In this document: positions 7,698-15,917 of the stretch, in pieces
Layout of the letters: each line of letters starts with the position of its first letter
How positions within the stretch are numbered: the first letter of the stretch is position 1
Source of the DNA: an uncultured Lachnospiraceae bacterium
GTDB lineage: Bacteria; Bacillota; Clostridia; Lachnospirales; Lachnospiraceae
Assembly (NCBI GenBank): GCA_947626715.1
Contig: CANQTG010000016.1
Span: 1-39,242 of the forward strand
Reading direction: 5' to 3'
Length of the DNA: 39,242 bases
Notes under the pieces: generated by a model
What the model was told of the DNA's origin: nothing
The model's input: only the letters and a program-made list of their open reading frames with translations
Database searches by the model: none
Made by a program: the position numbers and the translations under genes

Positions 7698-9173
7698 ATG
7701 GATGAAGAGATCTTAATACTAACGCAGGAGCAGTTAGGAGAACTAAAAAAGAGATTCTTACATGGAAGCAGGCTTCAGGAAAAATCGTACGTCCGGTTAT
7801 CCGATGACCGGATGGAGGCGTGGATGTATCTGGCGGAGCCCTCCGGAGAGGAGGACGGCTATAAGATCGACACGCTCATGGAGATGCTTCAGAATGAAGG
7901 TGTGACGACAGGTTACCTGATGCCGCGCCTTACCGCTATGTGCAAAAAGGGAGTGTACCAGCGCGAGATACTCGTGGCGAAGGGAAAGCCGGTTCAGGAG
8001 GGCGAGGACGGCTATTACGAATACTTTTTCTCGCCCGACAATATCAAAACGGGCCCCGCGATCCGCGAGGACGGCTCGGTGGACTATAGCAGCATGAATA
8101 TGCTGCAGAGCGTGAGGGCGGGCGACGTGCTCGCGGAATATCACCCGGCGGTAGCGGGCGAGGACGGCTATACGGTGAGCGGCGAGGTATTAAAGAGCAG
8201 GCCGATCAAGGAGCTGCAGCCGCTGCGCGGCATGAGCGTGGAGCGCAGGGAGAATACCTATTACGCCAAGAGCGCGGGCAAGATAGAGATGAAGAACGGC
8301 AACATCGATATCCGTATGCTGCACGAGATACCGGGCGACGTGGATCTCGCGACAAACGCAAGGATCGAATTTTTCGGGGATATCGAGATCGGCGGCAATG
8401 TCAGCGCGGGCGTCGTGATCCGCGCCGGGCGCAACCTTATGATCGAAGGCACGGTAGAGAGCGCGGAGATCTTTGCGGGCGGCGATATCGTGTTAAAGCG
8501 CGGCGTACAGGGCAATATGAAAGGCAGGGTGCGCGCGCGCGGCAATATCTATGCGAATTTTATCGAACAGTGCAATGTCAACGCGGAGCTGAACATCGAG
8601 GCCAATTATATCTTAAACGCGAATGTGAAAGCGGGGAACCGGATCATCGTGCGGGGCAAGCGCGGCAGTATCGTGGGCGGGAAGGTCTCGGCGCTGGGCG
8701 GCGTGGAGGCTTTCAATCTGGGAAACAGCTCGGAGGTGCGCACGATCATTCATGCCGGTTATGAGCGGGAGATCTATGACCGCTATACCAAATGGGTCGA
8801 AAAGGAAAAAGAGATCAAGGAAAAGCTGGAAGATATTCTGGAAAAGATGGAAGCGCTGATCAAGAGCAGGCAGTTTCAGGGAGAGAGCGCGGAAGGCAGC
8901 CTGCTGATGCTGAACAGTAAAAAGGATGAGTACTTCAAGCGCTTGGACGAGATCGGGGAAGAGATCGGGCACTGCCTAAAGCATATCGAAAAAGGCAGGG
9001 GAGCCAGAATCAATGTGGAAGGAAAGAGCTTTAAGTCGGTGATCTTAAGCATTGGGAATTATAGCAGGCAGATCACGGGCGAGGAGCAGTACGCCACCTA
9101 CCGGATCCTGCGCGGGGAGATCGTATTGGAGCCCTACCGCGAAATGCAGGAGGAAGAGGAGGCGGCGGAATAA
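7698..9173 (+). CDS. FapA-like (DUF342) protein
   Basis: 491 aa with the layout of the FapA/DUF342 family. The N-terminal part is about 170 aa, with GEDGYYEYFF and later AGEDGYTVSGEVLKSRP. Next is a right-handed beta-helix-like section (about 215-345) of short Gly-rich repeats such as GDIEIGGNVSAGVVIRAGRN and GTVESAEIFAGGDIVLKRG. A charged coiled coil (about 350-420) ends the repeat region and precedes a short C-terminal domain. FapA was first linked to flagellar assembly in Vibrio, and many Firmicute homologues lie far from flagellar genes, so the role here is unknown; no flagellar gene is nearby. The ATG at 7698 is chosen because homology begins there and GGGGAAAAGG lies just upstream; the open frame further upstream is repeat array. 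It is followed after 5 bases by folC. No recognisable promoter was found inside the array. Confidence 0.8.
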   Translation: MDEEILILTQEQLGELKKRFLHGSRLQEKSYVRLSDDRMEAWMYLAEPSGEEDGYKIDTLMEMLQNEGVTTGYLMPRLTAMCKKGVYQREILVAKGKPVQEGEDGYYEYFFSPDNIKTGPAIREDGSVDYSSMNMLQSVRAGDVLAEYHPAVAGEDGYTVSGEVLKSRPIKELQPLRGMSVERRENTYYAKSAGKIEMKNGNIDIRMLHEIPGDVDLATNARIEFFGDIEIGGNVSAGVVIRAGRNLMIEGTVESAEIFAGGDIVLKRGVQGNMKGRVRARGNIYANFIEQCNVNAELNIEANYILNANVKAGNRIIVRGKRGSIVGGKVSALGGVEAFNLGNSSEVRTIIHAGYEREIYDRYTKWVEKEKEIKEKLEDILEKMEALIKSRQFQGESAEGSLLMLNSKKDEYFKRLDEIGEEIGHCLKHIEKGRGARINVEGKSFKSVILSIGNYSRQITGEEQYATYRILRGEIVLEPYREMQEEEEAAE

Positions 9174-9178
9174 AGGAT

Positions 9179-10501
9179 ATGGAGTATCAGGAAGCGGAAG
9201 CGTATCTGTTGGAGATACCGAGGTTTGCCGGGAAGAACGAGCCGGAGGCGACCAGAGCGTTTCTGGAGCATTTGGGCGAGCCGTGCAGGGACAAGGTACT
9301 GATTCATATCGCGGGCACAAACGGAAAGGGTTCTGTTTGTGCTTATTTATCGTCCGTTCTGCAGTGCGCGGGATATCGGGTCGGCATGTTCACCTCTCCG
9401 CATCTTGTGACGATGCGGGAACGCTTCCGGGTAAACGGGGAAATGGCCGGGGAAGCGGAATTTGTAAGATGTTTCCAGAAAGTAAGGGCGGAGCTGCCCT
9501 TTTTCCTGCCAGACGGGCGCAGATACCAGCCTACATTTTTTGAAATGCTGTTTTTCATGGCAATGCTGTATTTTGAGGAGCAGGATACCGAGGTCGTACT
9601 GCTGGAAACGGGGCTTGGGGGCCGACTGGATGCGACAAATTCCGTCAGCAGGAAGGATCTGTGTATCATAACGCAGATCGGTCTGGACCATATGGAATAT
9701 CTGGGGGATTCCATCGGGAAGATCGCGGGCGAAAAAGCGGGGATTTTAAGAGAAGGGGTGCCGCTCGTCTTTGCGGACCGGCAAAACGAGGCTTCCCAAG
9801 TGATCTTAGAGGAGGCGCTGCGCCTGTCCTGTCCGGTGTTTCCCGTGTCGAAAGCTGACGTTCAAAAATCAGAGTTTCACAAAAATTTCATTGCTTTTTC
9901 TTATAATACTCGTTATTATGGATATGTCAGATGTTCGCTTGCGACCTGCGCGCGTTATCAGATAGAAAATGCGGCGCTCGCGCTGCGCGCGCTTGACGCT
10001 TTGGCGGGACGGCTGCCTGTGACAAAGGAGGCTCTGGTATCGGGAATGCGCAGAGCTAAATGGGAAGGGCGGATGGAAGAGATCCTTCCGGGCGTTTTCT
10101 TAGACGGCGCGCATAATGTGGACGGCGTGCGGGCGTTTCTGGATACGGTAGAGCGGGACGGCTGCAGGGGGAGACGCTTTCTTTTGTTTTCCGCGGCGGC
10201 GGATAAGCAGTATGCGGAAATGGCGGAATTGTTGTCAGAGGGGAAACGGTTTGATGAGATCGTTCTCATAAGGATAAAAAATAAAAGAGGGGTCGCCCGG
10301 CAGGCGCTGGAGGAGAGCTTTCGGCGCGCGGGAGCGAAAGCGCTGACCGTCCTTTCGGATTCGGAGACGGCGCTGGAGGCGCTCTTGCAGAAAAAGGGGC
10401 CGGAGGATCGGATCTACATCGCGGGCTCTCTTTATCTGGCGGGCGAGATCAAAGCATATATCGGGCGGGAAGAAACTTGCGTCTTAATAGGCGGCGAGTA
10501 A
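9179..10501 (+). CDS. folC: Folylpolyglutamate synthase / dihydrofolate synthase
   Basis: 440 aa, typical length. It adds glutamates to folates (and usually glutamate to dihydropteroate) using ATP in the cytoplasm. Seen: N-terminal MEYQEAEAYLLEIPRF, P-loop GTNGKGS (46-52), TSPHLVTMRERF, FFEMLFFMAMLYF, ETGLGGRLDATN, TQIGLDHMEYLGDSIGKIAGEKAGI (Mur-ligase-like central domain), and EGRMEEILPGVFLDGAHNVDGVRAF, followed by the C-terminal ligase domain. The start at 9179 gives the family-standard N-terminus. It sits 5 bases after the DUF342 gene, probably co-transcribed, with the RBS overlapping that gene's end. Confidence 0.93.
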   Translation: MEYQEAEAYLLEIPRFAGKNEPEATRAFLEHLGEPCRDKVLIHIAGTNGKGSVCAYLSSVLQCAGYRVGMFTSPHLVTMRERFRVNGEMAGEAEFVRCFQKVRAELPFFLPDGRRYQPTFFEMLFFMAMLYFEEQDTEVVLLETGLGGRLDATNSVSRKDLCIITQIGLDHMEYLGDSIGKIAGEKAGILREGVPLVFADRQNEASQVILEEALRLSCPVFPVSKADVQKSEFHKNFIAFSYNTRYYGYVRCSLATCARYQIENAALALRALDALAGRLPVTKEALVSGMRRAKWEGRMEEILPGVFLDGAHNVDGVRAFLDTVERDGCRGRRFLLFSAAADKQYAEMAELLSEGKRFDEIVLIRIKNKRGVARQALEESFRRAGAKALTVLSDSETALEALLQKKGPEDRIYIAGSLYLAGEIKAYIGREETCVLIGGE

Positions 10502-10520
10502 CAGACCCGTATCAGCGGCG

Positions 10521-10628
10521 GGATCCTATCCTGCGTCTGCGATACGCTCCGCGAGGGAGGCGCAGAGATCCGGAGCGGAGGATGTCCGCAAGGGCGGCCC
10601 CGAATCCCACGGGGAGACTTGCTCGCGG
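10521..10628 (+). other. Possible structured RNA between folC and a small ORF
   Basis: Two neighbouring foldable domains are visible. Domain 1: GGATC/GATCC (10521-10525 with 10567-10571), TCTGCG/CGCAGA (10536-10541 with 10561-10566), CTCC/GGAG (10547-10550 with 10556-10559). Domain 2: CCGC/GCGG (10586-10589 with 10625-10628), AAG/CTT (10590-10592 with 10618-10620), CCCCG/CGGGG (10598-10602 with 10110-10114 of the same block, i.e. 10610-10614). A GTTTT run follows. I recognise no known RNA family. It could be a folC 3' element, a leader for the downstream genes, or chance pairing in GC-rich DNA. Confidence 0.4.
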
Positions 10629-10659
10629 GTTTTGAATAGGAATATGATGAGGAAACGGC

Positions 10660-10803
10660 ATGATTGATTTTGAAGAAGAATTAAAGAAATTCCATCCCAG
10701 CTTAGAAGTCGAGGACGCGGAGGACGCGATCTACGATCAGGATGTGACCGACGCGGCGGACGTTTTGGTGAGAATGCTGAAAGAGACGAAGCAAGAGGAA
10801 TAG
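10660..10803 (+). CDS. Small acidic protein of unknown function (47 aa)
   Basis: ATG at 10660, with GATGAGGAAACGGC just before it, opens a 47-residue frame ending at TAG 10801-10803. The product is strongly acidic and looks helical (start MIDFEEELKKFHPSLEVEDA, end VRMLKETKQEE). I do not recognise a family. It has a plausible RBS, codon use like its neighbours, and lies 16 bases before the zinc-ribbon/TPR gene, so it is probably co-transcribed. It is too short for many gene callers. Confidence 0.6.
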   Translation: MIDFEEELKKFHPSLEVEDAEDAIYDQDVTDAADVLVRMLKETKQEE

Positions 10804-10819
10804 GACGGAGAGGTACTGC

Positions 10820-12235
10820 ATGGAATGTTTTAATTGCGGGTGCCAGTTATCGGAGAAAGATTTCTGTACGGGCTGCGGCGCGGATGTGGCCCTTTATAAA
10901 AAGATCATGTATACCTCCAACTTTTTTTATAACGAAGGATTGGAGAAGGCAAATGTACGGGACTTGTCCGGTGCGGTCATCAGTTTGCGGCAGAGCTTAA
11001 AATTTAATAAAAACAATGTGGAAGCGCGCAATCTTCTCGGCCTTGTCTATTACGAGATGGGAGAAGTGGTAAAGGGATTGAGCGAATGGGTCATCAGCAA
11101 GAACCTGCGTTCCCAGAAGAATATCGCCGACGATTATATCAATATGATACAGGACAACCCGAGCCGTCTGGAAATGATCAATCAGACGATCAAGAAATAC
11201 AATCTGGCTTTGGGGTACTGCCATCAGGACAGTCTGGATCTGGCGGTGATCCAGCTCAAAAAGGTACTCTCCTTAAATCCCCGCTATGTGCGGGCGCACC
11301 AGCTTCTCGCGCTCTTGTATATGCAGTCGGAGGAATGGGAAAAGGCCAGACGGGAATTAGACAAGTGCAGTAAGATCGATACCGGCAATACGACGACCCG
11401 CAGATACCGCAAGGAAGTGGACGAAATGCTCGCGCTGGCGGAAAACGCCAAAGCGGGGACGAAGCCCAAGAAAAAGGAAGCCCGCGAAGATGTGATCAAA
11501 TACCAGAGCGGGAACGAGACGATCATCCAGCCGGTAGGGAACCGGGACGGCAAGAGCGTCTCTACCATATTAAATATCGGGATAGGCATTGCGATCGGGG
11601 TCGCGGCCGCGTTTTTCCTGATCGTTCCGTCAAAGGAGAATAAGGAAACGGCGGCGATACAGGATGAGCTGCGCAGCGTGAGCGAACAGCTTGACAAGAA
11701 AACGAGCACGATCGAGGAGATGGAGCAGCAGGCCAGAGAGCTTGAGGAAGAGAATACGAAGCTGGAACAGGATCTGCGCAATTATGTCGGGACCGACGGT
11801 ACGCTGATGGTGACGGACGAGCTGCTGTCGGCGGTCAGGGTGTATATGGCGGAGCCGGAAAATGTGGACGCGATCGCGCAGGCATTGGACGCGATCGACA
11901 GAAACGAGGCGCAGGAGGTGGAATCCGAGAATTTCCACGCCCTGTACGATCTGCTTTTGGAGCAGGCGGGGCCCGTGATCGCGGACGCTTATTATGATTC
12001 GGGCATGGACGCCTACCAGAAGGCGATGTACGGGGATGCCGCGGCCGATCTTGCGAGAGCGGCGGAGTATGACCCGGAGAATATCGATATTCTCTATAAT
12101 CTGGGGAACGCGTACCGGGAGAACGGCGACCGTATGGAAGCGATCGAGACGTATGAGCTCGTGGTCAGTAAGTTCGAAGGCACGGAGAGGGCGCGAAGGG
12201 CGCAGAAGTATCTGGAAGAGCTGCGGGAAGGATAA
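10820..12235 (+). CDS. Zinc-ribbon, TPR-repeat membrane protein of unknown function
   Basis: 471 aa. The N-terminus is a short zinc ribbon with CFNC (Cys3, Cys6) and CTGC (Cys16, Cys19). TPR-like helical pairs follow (about 30-200), including AVISLRQSLKFNKNNVEARNLL and AVIQLKKVLSLNPRYVRAHQLL. A single transmembrane helix lies at about 247-268 (STILNIGIGIAIGVAAAFFLIVP). Beyond it are a coiled coil (about 272-322) and C-terminal TPRs (about 395-465, including AAADLARAAEYDPENIDILYNLG). Zinc ribbon and first TPRs would be cytoplasmic and the C-terminal TPRs outside, or the reverse. TPRs suggest a protein-binding scaffold in the envelope; the partner is unknown. RBS GGAGAGG precedes the ATG. A strong terminator follows the gene. 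Confidence 0.75.
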   Translation: MECFNCGCQLSEKDFCTGCGADVALYKKIMYTSNFFYNEGLEKANVRDLSGAVISLRQSLKFNKNNVEARNLLGLVYYEMGEVVKGLSEWVISKNLRSQKNIADDYINMIQDNPSRLEMINQTIKKYNLALGYCHQDSLDLAVIQLKKVLSLNPRYVRAHQLLALLYMQSEEWEKARRELDKCSKIDTGNTTTRRYRKEVDEMLALAENAKAGTKPKKKEAREDVIKYQSGNETIIQPVGNRDGKSVSTILNIGIGIAIGVAAAFFLIVPSKENKETAAIQDELRSVSEQLDKKTSTIEEMEQQARELEEENTKLEQDLRNYVGTDGTLMVTDELLSAVRVYMAEPENVDAIAQALDAIDRNEAQEVESENFHALYDLLLEQAGPVIADAYYDSGMDAYQKAMYGDAAADLARAAEYDPENIDILYNLGNAYRENGDRMEAIETYELVVSKFEGTERARRAQKYLEELREG

Positions 12236-12257
12236 GACCGGAAACGGGAAAGAGACG

Positions 12258-12293
12258 AAAGAGGACATGACGGGAGTTATGCCCTCTTTTTTT
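12258..12293 (+). terminator. Intrinsic terminator after the TPR gene
   Basis: AAAGAGG (12258-12264) pairs with CCTCTTT. An inner CAT/ATG and AC/GT stem closes on GGGA, and seven T's run at 12287-12293. It separates the upstream cluster from the spoIIA operon. Confidence 0.8.
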
Positions 12294-12375
12294 GCGCGGG
12301 AGCGCGCCGGATAAGCGGCAGAGGATAAGGGGAGATTTTGCGCAGGCTTTCAGGAGGGCGCGGAAAGGAGAAGAT

Positions 12376-12702
12376 ATGGAAGGCAGATTTCAAATGCTGG
12401 AGAATTATCTGATGATACGGATGCCGGAGGAGATCGACCACCATCAGGCGGCGTCTCTTAGCAAGGACGCGGATCGGTATATTCTAGGGGAGCAGGTGAA
12501 GCATATCGTTTTTGATTTTGAAGATACCCGCTTTATGGACAGCTCCGGGGTGGGCGTCGTCGTCGGGCGGTATAAGAAGATCGCCTGTTTCGGCGGGCGC
12601 GTCTATGCCGTCCATGCGAACCGGCAGATCATGCGTATCATACAGGTATCGGGATTGAAGAAGATCCTGCATATTATAGATGAGGAGGCTGAAGATGAAT
12701 AA
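12376..12702 (+). CDS. spoIIAA: Anti-sigma-F factor antagonist SpoIIAA
   Basis: 108-aa STAS protein. It releases sigma-F in the forespore by binding the anti-sigma factor SpoIIAB, and is switched off by SpoIIAB phosphorylation and on by SpoIIE. The phospho-site motif DSSGVGV is present; Ser57 should be the phosphorylated serine (equivalent to Ser58 of B. subtilis). The start at 12376 has AAAGGAG at 12364-12370; upstream in-frame ATGs lack homology. The stop overlaps the spoIIAB start by 8 bases. A sigma-H-like -35 (AGAGGATAA, 12320-12328) is visible but I find no convincing -10 partner. Confidence 0.93.
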   Translation: MEGRFQMLENYLMIRMPEEIDHHQAASLSKDADRYILGEQVKHIVFDFEDTRFMDSSGVGVVVGRYKKIACFGGRVYAVHANRQIMRIIQVSGLKKILHIIDEEAEDE

Positions 12703-13138
12703 CGAGATCAAACTGATATTTGACGCCATTTCTGAGAACGAAGCGTTTGCGAGAGTGGCGGTCGCCGCGTTTATGACGCCGGTCAATCCTACGCTGGAGG
12801 AGATCGCGGACGTAAAGACCGCAGTCTCGGAGGCGGTGACGAACGCCATCGTGCATGGTTACGGGGACGGGCCGGGGAAGGTGACCATGTATTGTGCCCT
12901 GCGGGATAAGCGCTTACATATCGAGATCATGGATACGGGCAGGGGAATCGAGGACGTGGAGCAGGCGATGGAACCGCTCTTTACGACAGGGCCGGGGCCG
13001 GAGCGTTCGGGAATGGGATTTTCCTTTATGGAGGCGTTTATGGATGAACTGCGGGTAGAATCAAAGCCCGGCAGGGGGACGCGCGTCGTCATGGAAAAAA
13101 CGATCGCGGAGCTGCCCTGCGCCTGCGGCGAGGATTAG
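12695..13138 (+). CDS. spoIIAB: Anti-sigma-F factor / serine kinase SpoIIAB
   Basis: 147-aa GHKL-type ATPase. It holds sigma-F inactive and phosphorylates SpoIIAA. Seen: N-box VKTAVSEAVTNAIVHGYGD, G1 box MDTGRGIED, and the lid and G2 region with ERSGMGFSFMEAF and GRGTRV. The start MNNEIKLIFDA at 12695 has GAGGAGG at 12682-12688, and overlap with spoIIAA implies coupled translation. Only 3 bases separate it from sigF, the standard spoIIA order. Confidence 0.95.
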   Translation: MNNEIKLIFDAISENEAFARVAVAAFMTPVNPTLEEIADVKTAVSEAVTNAIVHGYGDGPGKVTMYCALRDKRLHIEIMDTGRGIEDVEQAMEPLFTTGPGPERSGMGFSFMEAFMDELRVESKPGRGTRVVMEKTIAELPCACGED

Positions 13139-13141
13139 CCT

Positions 13142-13858
13142 ATGGAAGAGACTACAGTACTGCTTACACAGGCGCAGGCCGGAGACAGAGAAGCGAGAGA
13201 GGTACTGGTAGAGAAAAACCTAGGATTGGTGCACCATATCGTGAAGCGGTTTCTGGGGCGGGGATATGATGCGGAGGATTTATTTCAGATCGGGAGTATC
13301 GGGCTTATGAAGGCGATCGATAAATTTGACTTATCTTATGACGTGAAGTTTTCCACCTACGCGGTGCCGATGATCGCGGGAGAGATCAAGCGCTTTCTGC
13401 GGGACGACGGTATGGTCAAGGTGTCGCGTTCGCTCAAAGAAAACGGTATCCGGGTGCGGCGCGCGATAGAGCATATGGCGAAGGAGCTCGGGCGGGAGCC
13501 GACGCTGTCGGAGATAGGGAAGACGACGGGACTGAGCGCGGAGGATATCGTCGTCGCGATGGAGGCCAATGCGGAGGTGGAATCGATCTATAAGACGGTC
13601 TATCAGAACGACGGGAACGAGATCTATATGGTGGACAGGCTGCCCGACGATCAGGACGAAAATGAAAAGGTGCTGAACCATATGCTGTTGGAGCAGCTTT
13701 TGGCGGAGCTGACGGAGGAAGAAAAAAAGCTGATCGGGCTGCGGTATTTTCAGGACAAGACGCAGGTGGAGGTGGCCGGACTGCTCGGTATCAGCCAAGT
13801 GCAGGTCAGCCGTCTGGAAAAAAGGATCCTGCTGCGGATGCGCGGATTGGTAAAATAA
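13142..13858 (+). CDS. sigF: RNA polymerase sporulation sigma factor SigF
   Basis: 238 aa, the forespore-specific sigma-70-family factor controlled by the two upstream genes. Seen: region 1.2/2 (LVEKNLGLVHHIVKRFLGRG, DAEDLFQIGSIGLMKAIDKF), the sigF/sigG hallmark FSTYAVPMIAGEIKRFLRDD followed by VKVSRSLKE, region 3 (ELGREPTLSEIGKTTGLS), and region 4 with its helix-turn-helix (EVAGLLGISQVQVSRLEKRI). Adjacency to spoIIAA and spoIIAB makes SigF rather than SigG the right call. No T-run terminator directly follows; the next promoter begins 28 bases on. Confidence 0.96.
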   Translation: MEETTVLLTQAQAGDREAREVLVEKNLGLVHHIVKRFLGRGYDAEDLFQIGSIGLMKAIDKFDLSYDVKFSTYAVPMIAGEIKRFLRDDGMVKVSRSLKENGIRVRRAIEHMAKELGREPTLSEIGKTTGLSAEDIVVAMEANAEVESIYKTVYQNDGNEIYMVDRLPDDQDENEKVLNHMLLEQLLAELTEEEKKLIGLRYFQDKTQVEVAGLLGISQVQVSRLEKRILLRMRGLVK

Positions 13859-13885
13859 GGCGGCGGCAGTCTCCTTTTGAGCCGA

Positions 13886-13914
13886 TTGACATCCGTATGC
13901 CCGTAGTATATAAT
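13886..13914 (+). promoter_or_regulatory. Consensus sigma-A promoter for lysA
   Basis: Perfect TTGACA (13886-13891), a 17-base spacer, and perfect TATAAT (13909-13914). This is the strongest promoter in the window by consensus. Transcription would start near 13921, immediately before a terminator hairpin. Confidence 0.9.
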
Positions 13915-13922
13915 ACAGTATG

Positions 13923-13970
13923 GCCTGAGGAGGGGCCCGGCGCTGCTGGGGGAAGTCCTTAGGCTTTTTT
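13923..13970 (+). terminator. Leader terminator / attenuator between the lysA promoter and lysA
   Basis: GCCTGAGGA (13923-13931) pairs with TCCTTAGGC (13956-13964). The inner hairpin is CCCGGC-GCT-GCTGGG, and six T's follow (13965-13970). A transcript from the perfect promoter just upstream should end after about 50 bases unless something stops the hairpin forming. There is no room for a lysine riboswitch aptamer. It could be an attenuator or a tiny stand-alone RNA. Confidence 0.8.
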
Positions 13971-14012
13971 GCAGAAGCAAAAACGATCTTACAAAAGAAA
14001 GGACGTATCAAG

Positions 14013-15272
14013 ATGGAAAAAAAGCCTTTTGTAACGCTGGAACAGGTGCAGGAGATGGTAAAGAAATATCCCACTCCCTTTCATCTATATGACGAGAAGG
14101 GGATCCGGGAAAACGCGAGACGGCTGAAGGCGGCCTTTTCATGGAACCCGGGGTTTCGGGAATATTTTGCGGTCAAGGCGACGCCCAATCCCTACCTGCT
14201 GCAGATATTGCGGGAAGAGGGGATCGGCGTGGACTGTTCCTCCTACACGGAGCTGTATCTGGCGGATAAGGTGGGATTTCGCGGCGACGAGATCATGTTC
14301 TCGTCCAATGTCACGCCGCGGGAGGATTTTAAGCTGGCCTCCGATCTGGGCTCCATCATCAATTTTGACGATATCACCCATCTGAAATTTTATGAAGGGA
14401 TCGCGCCGTTCCATGAGACGATGAGCTGCCGTTACAATCCGGGCGGCAATTTTGCCATTCATAACCAGATCATGGATACGCCTAGAGACGCAAAATACGG
14501 AATGACAAAGGAACAGCTGATCGATTCGTTCCGGTATCTGAAGGGGAAGGGCGTAAAGCATTTTGGCATCCATGCGTTTCTGGCAAGCAATACGATCACG
14601 GAGGAATATTATCCCAAGCTTGCAAGGATCCTGTTTAAGGCGGCGGTCGAGATAAAGCGGGAGCTGGGCATCCACATCGCGTTTATCAATCTCTCCGGCG
14701 GCGTGGGCGTTCCCTACAGGCCGGAGGATCATCAAAACGACATCATGGCGATCGGCGAGGGCGTGCGTAAGATATACGAAGAGATCTTAGTGCCGGAGGG
14801 AATGGGTGATCTGGCGATCTATACGGAGCTGGGACGCTTTATGCTGGCGCCCTATGGCTGTCTGGTGACGCAGGCTATCCATGAAAAACATATCTATAAG
14901 GAATATATCGGGGTAGACGCCTGCGCGGCGAACCTCATGCGTCCCGCGATCTATGGCGCGTACCATCATATCACGGTGCTGGGGAAGGAAAACGAGCCGA
15001 GGGATCATGTGTATGATGTGACGGGCGGGCTGTGCGAAAACTGTGATAAATTTGCGATAGACCGTTCCCTGCCTAAGATCGATATAGGCGATTATCTGGT
15101 CATTCACGATACGGGCGCTCATGGATTTTCGATGGGCTATAATTATAACGGGAAATTAAGGAGCGCGGAGATCCTGCTGAAAGAGGACGGGAGCGCGCAT
15201 TTGATCCGCAGGGCGGAGACGGTGGAGGACTATTTCGCGACGCTGGATCTGGAGCATGGATTTAAGCTCTAG
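14013..15272 (+). CDS. lysA: Diaminopimelate decarboxylase
   Basis: 419-aa fold-type III PLP enzyme. It decarboxylates meso-diaminopimelate to L-lysine, the last step of lysine synthesis. Seen: PLP lysine in EYFAVKATPNP (Lys55), VDCSSYTELYLA, HFGIHAFLASN, INLSGGVGVPY, the phosphate-binding ELGRFMLAPYG, and the catalytic-Cys segment GGLCENCDKFAIDR. The C-terminal GAHGFSMGYNYNGKLRSAE has His where many enzymes have Tyr (GAYG), as I recall for other clostridial members. Related decarboxylases (arginine, ornithine, carboxynorspermidine) are possible but fit less well. RBS AGAAAGGA. The last codons overlap the converging minus-strand frame at a shared CTAG. Confidence 0.85.
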   Translation: MEKKPFVTLEQVQEMVKKYPTPFHLYDEKGIRENARRLKAAFSWNPGFREYFAVKATPNPYLLQILREEGIGVDCSSYTELYLADKVGFRGDEIMFSSNVTPREDFKLASDLGSIINFDDITHLKFYEGIAPFHETMSCRYNPGGNFAIHNQIMDTPRDAKYGMTKEQLIDSFRYLKGKGVKHFGIHAFLASNTITEEYYPKLARILFKAAVEIKRELGIHIAFINLSGGVGVPYRPEDHQNDIMAIGEGVRKIYEEILVPEGMGDLAIYTELGRFMLAPYGCLVTQAIHEKHIYKEYIGVDACAANLMRPAIYGAYHHITVLGKENEPRDHVYDVTGGLCENCDKFAIDRSLPKIDIGDYLVIHDTGAHGFSMGYNYNGKLRSAEILLKEDGSAHLIRRAETVEDYFATLDLEHGFKL

Positions 15273-15883
15273 GGCCGGATAGAGGACTGCGCCCGCAGCG
15301 TTACGACCGTGTAAAAAACGGGCGCTTTCCTCTCTGCGTAGATCTTCAGACTTCCCCGATAGGCGGCCGCGACCTCCCGTATGCAGGCAAGTCCCGCGCC
15401 GCGTCCCGGCGCAGGGCGGCGAAAGGGCGGGACGCCGCCTTTTTTCCTTTGGCGGGAAGATACGGGACAGGAATTTTGCAGGATCAGGGAGACTTGGGAG
15501 CGGCAGGGATGCCGCGCGGCGGCGAGTCTGATAAAAGGGTCTTTTCCGCCTTCCTTCGCGTATTCGGAGGCGGAACGGGCCGCGTTATCGAGGAGATTTA
15601 AGAAAAGGACGGTCAAGTCGGCATCCGTCATAAAGCTAAAAAGGCCGGTTTCAAGATGGACAGAAAAGGAGATATTATGCGCTTGGCAATAAGATTCATA
15701 GCGGCTGAGAATAGGCTGTAAGACGTTTTCCATATGCGTTCTGCCTGCGGCGTTTGCTTTTGCACAGGTCATCTGTCTGATCGAAGCGGCGCCTTCTTTG
15801 TTTTGGCGAGGGGTATGAGATAGGAGCGTTACGGCGCAGGAAGGCGGCCTGCGGTTTTGGGGGCTTTGGGGCGGCGCCTGCAT
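15269..15883 (-). CDS. GHKL-domain histidine kinase fragment (probably decayed)
   Basis: The C-terminal two thirds match the ATPase domain of AgrC/NatK-type sensor kinases: an N-box-like segment DLTVLFLNLLDNAARSASEY and a G2-like segment GRGAGLACIREVAAAYRGSLKI. The usual membrane sensor domain and phospho-accepting His region are absent. The first 30 or so residues are Pro-rich, non-family sequence. Upstream of the ATG at 15883 I see no RBS; internal ATGs at 15772 and 15733 are alternatives, also weak. No response regulator is adjacent. Most likely a remnant of a two-component sensor. It converges on lysA with a 4-base overlap. Confidence 0.5.
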   Translation of the reverse strand: MQAPPQSPQNRRPPSCAVTLLSHTPRQNKEGAASIRQMTCAKANAAGRTHMENVLQPILSRYESYCQAHNISFSVHLETGLFSFMTDADLTVLFLNLLDNAARSASEYAKEGGKDPFIRLAAARHPCRSQVSLILQNSCPVSSRQRKKGGVPPFRRPAPGRGAGLACIREVAAAYRGSLKIYAERKAPVFYTVVTLRAQSSIRP

Positions 15884-15917
15884 TATGTACGGGAATCCCC
15901 TTTGAACTTTTAGGCGG

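Noticed and set aside
13915..14012. Lysine riboswitch before lysA
   Set aside because: Fewer than 100 bases separate promoter and start, and the aptamer (about 170 bases) and its motifs are absent.
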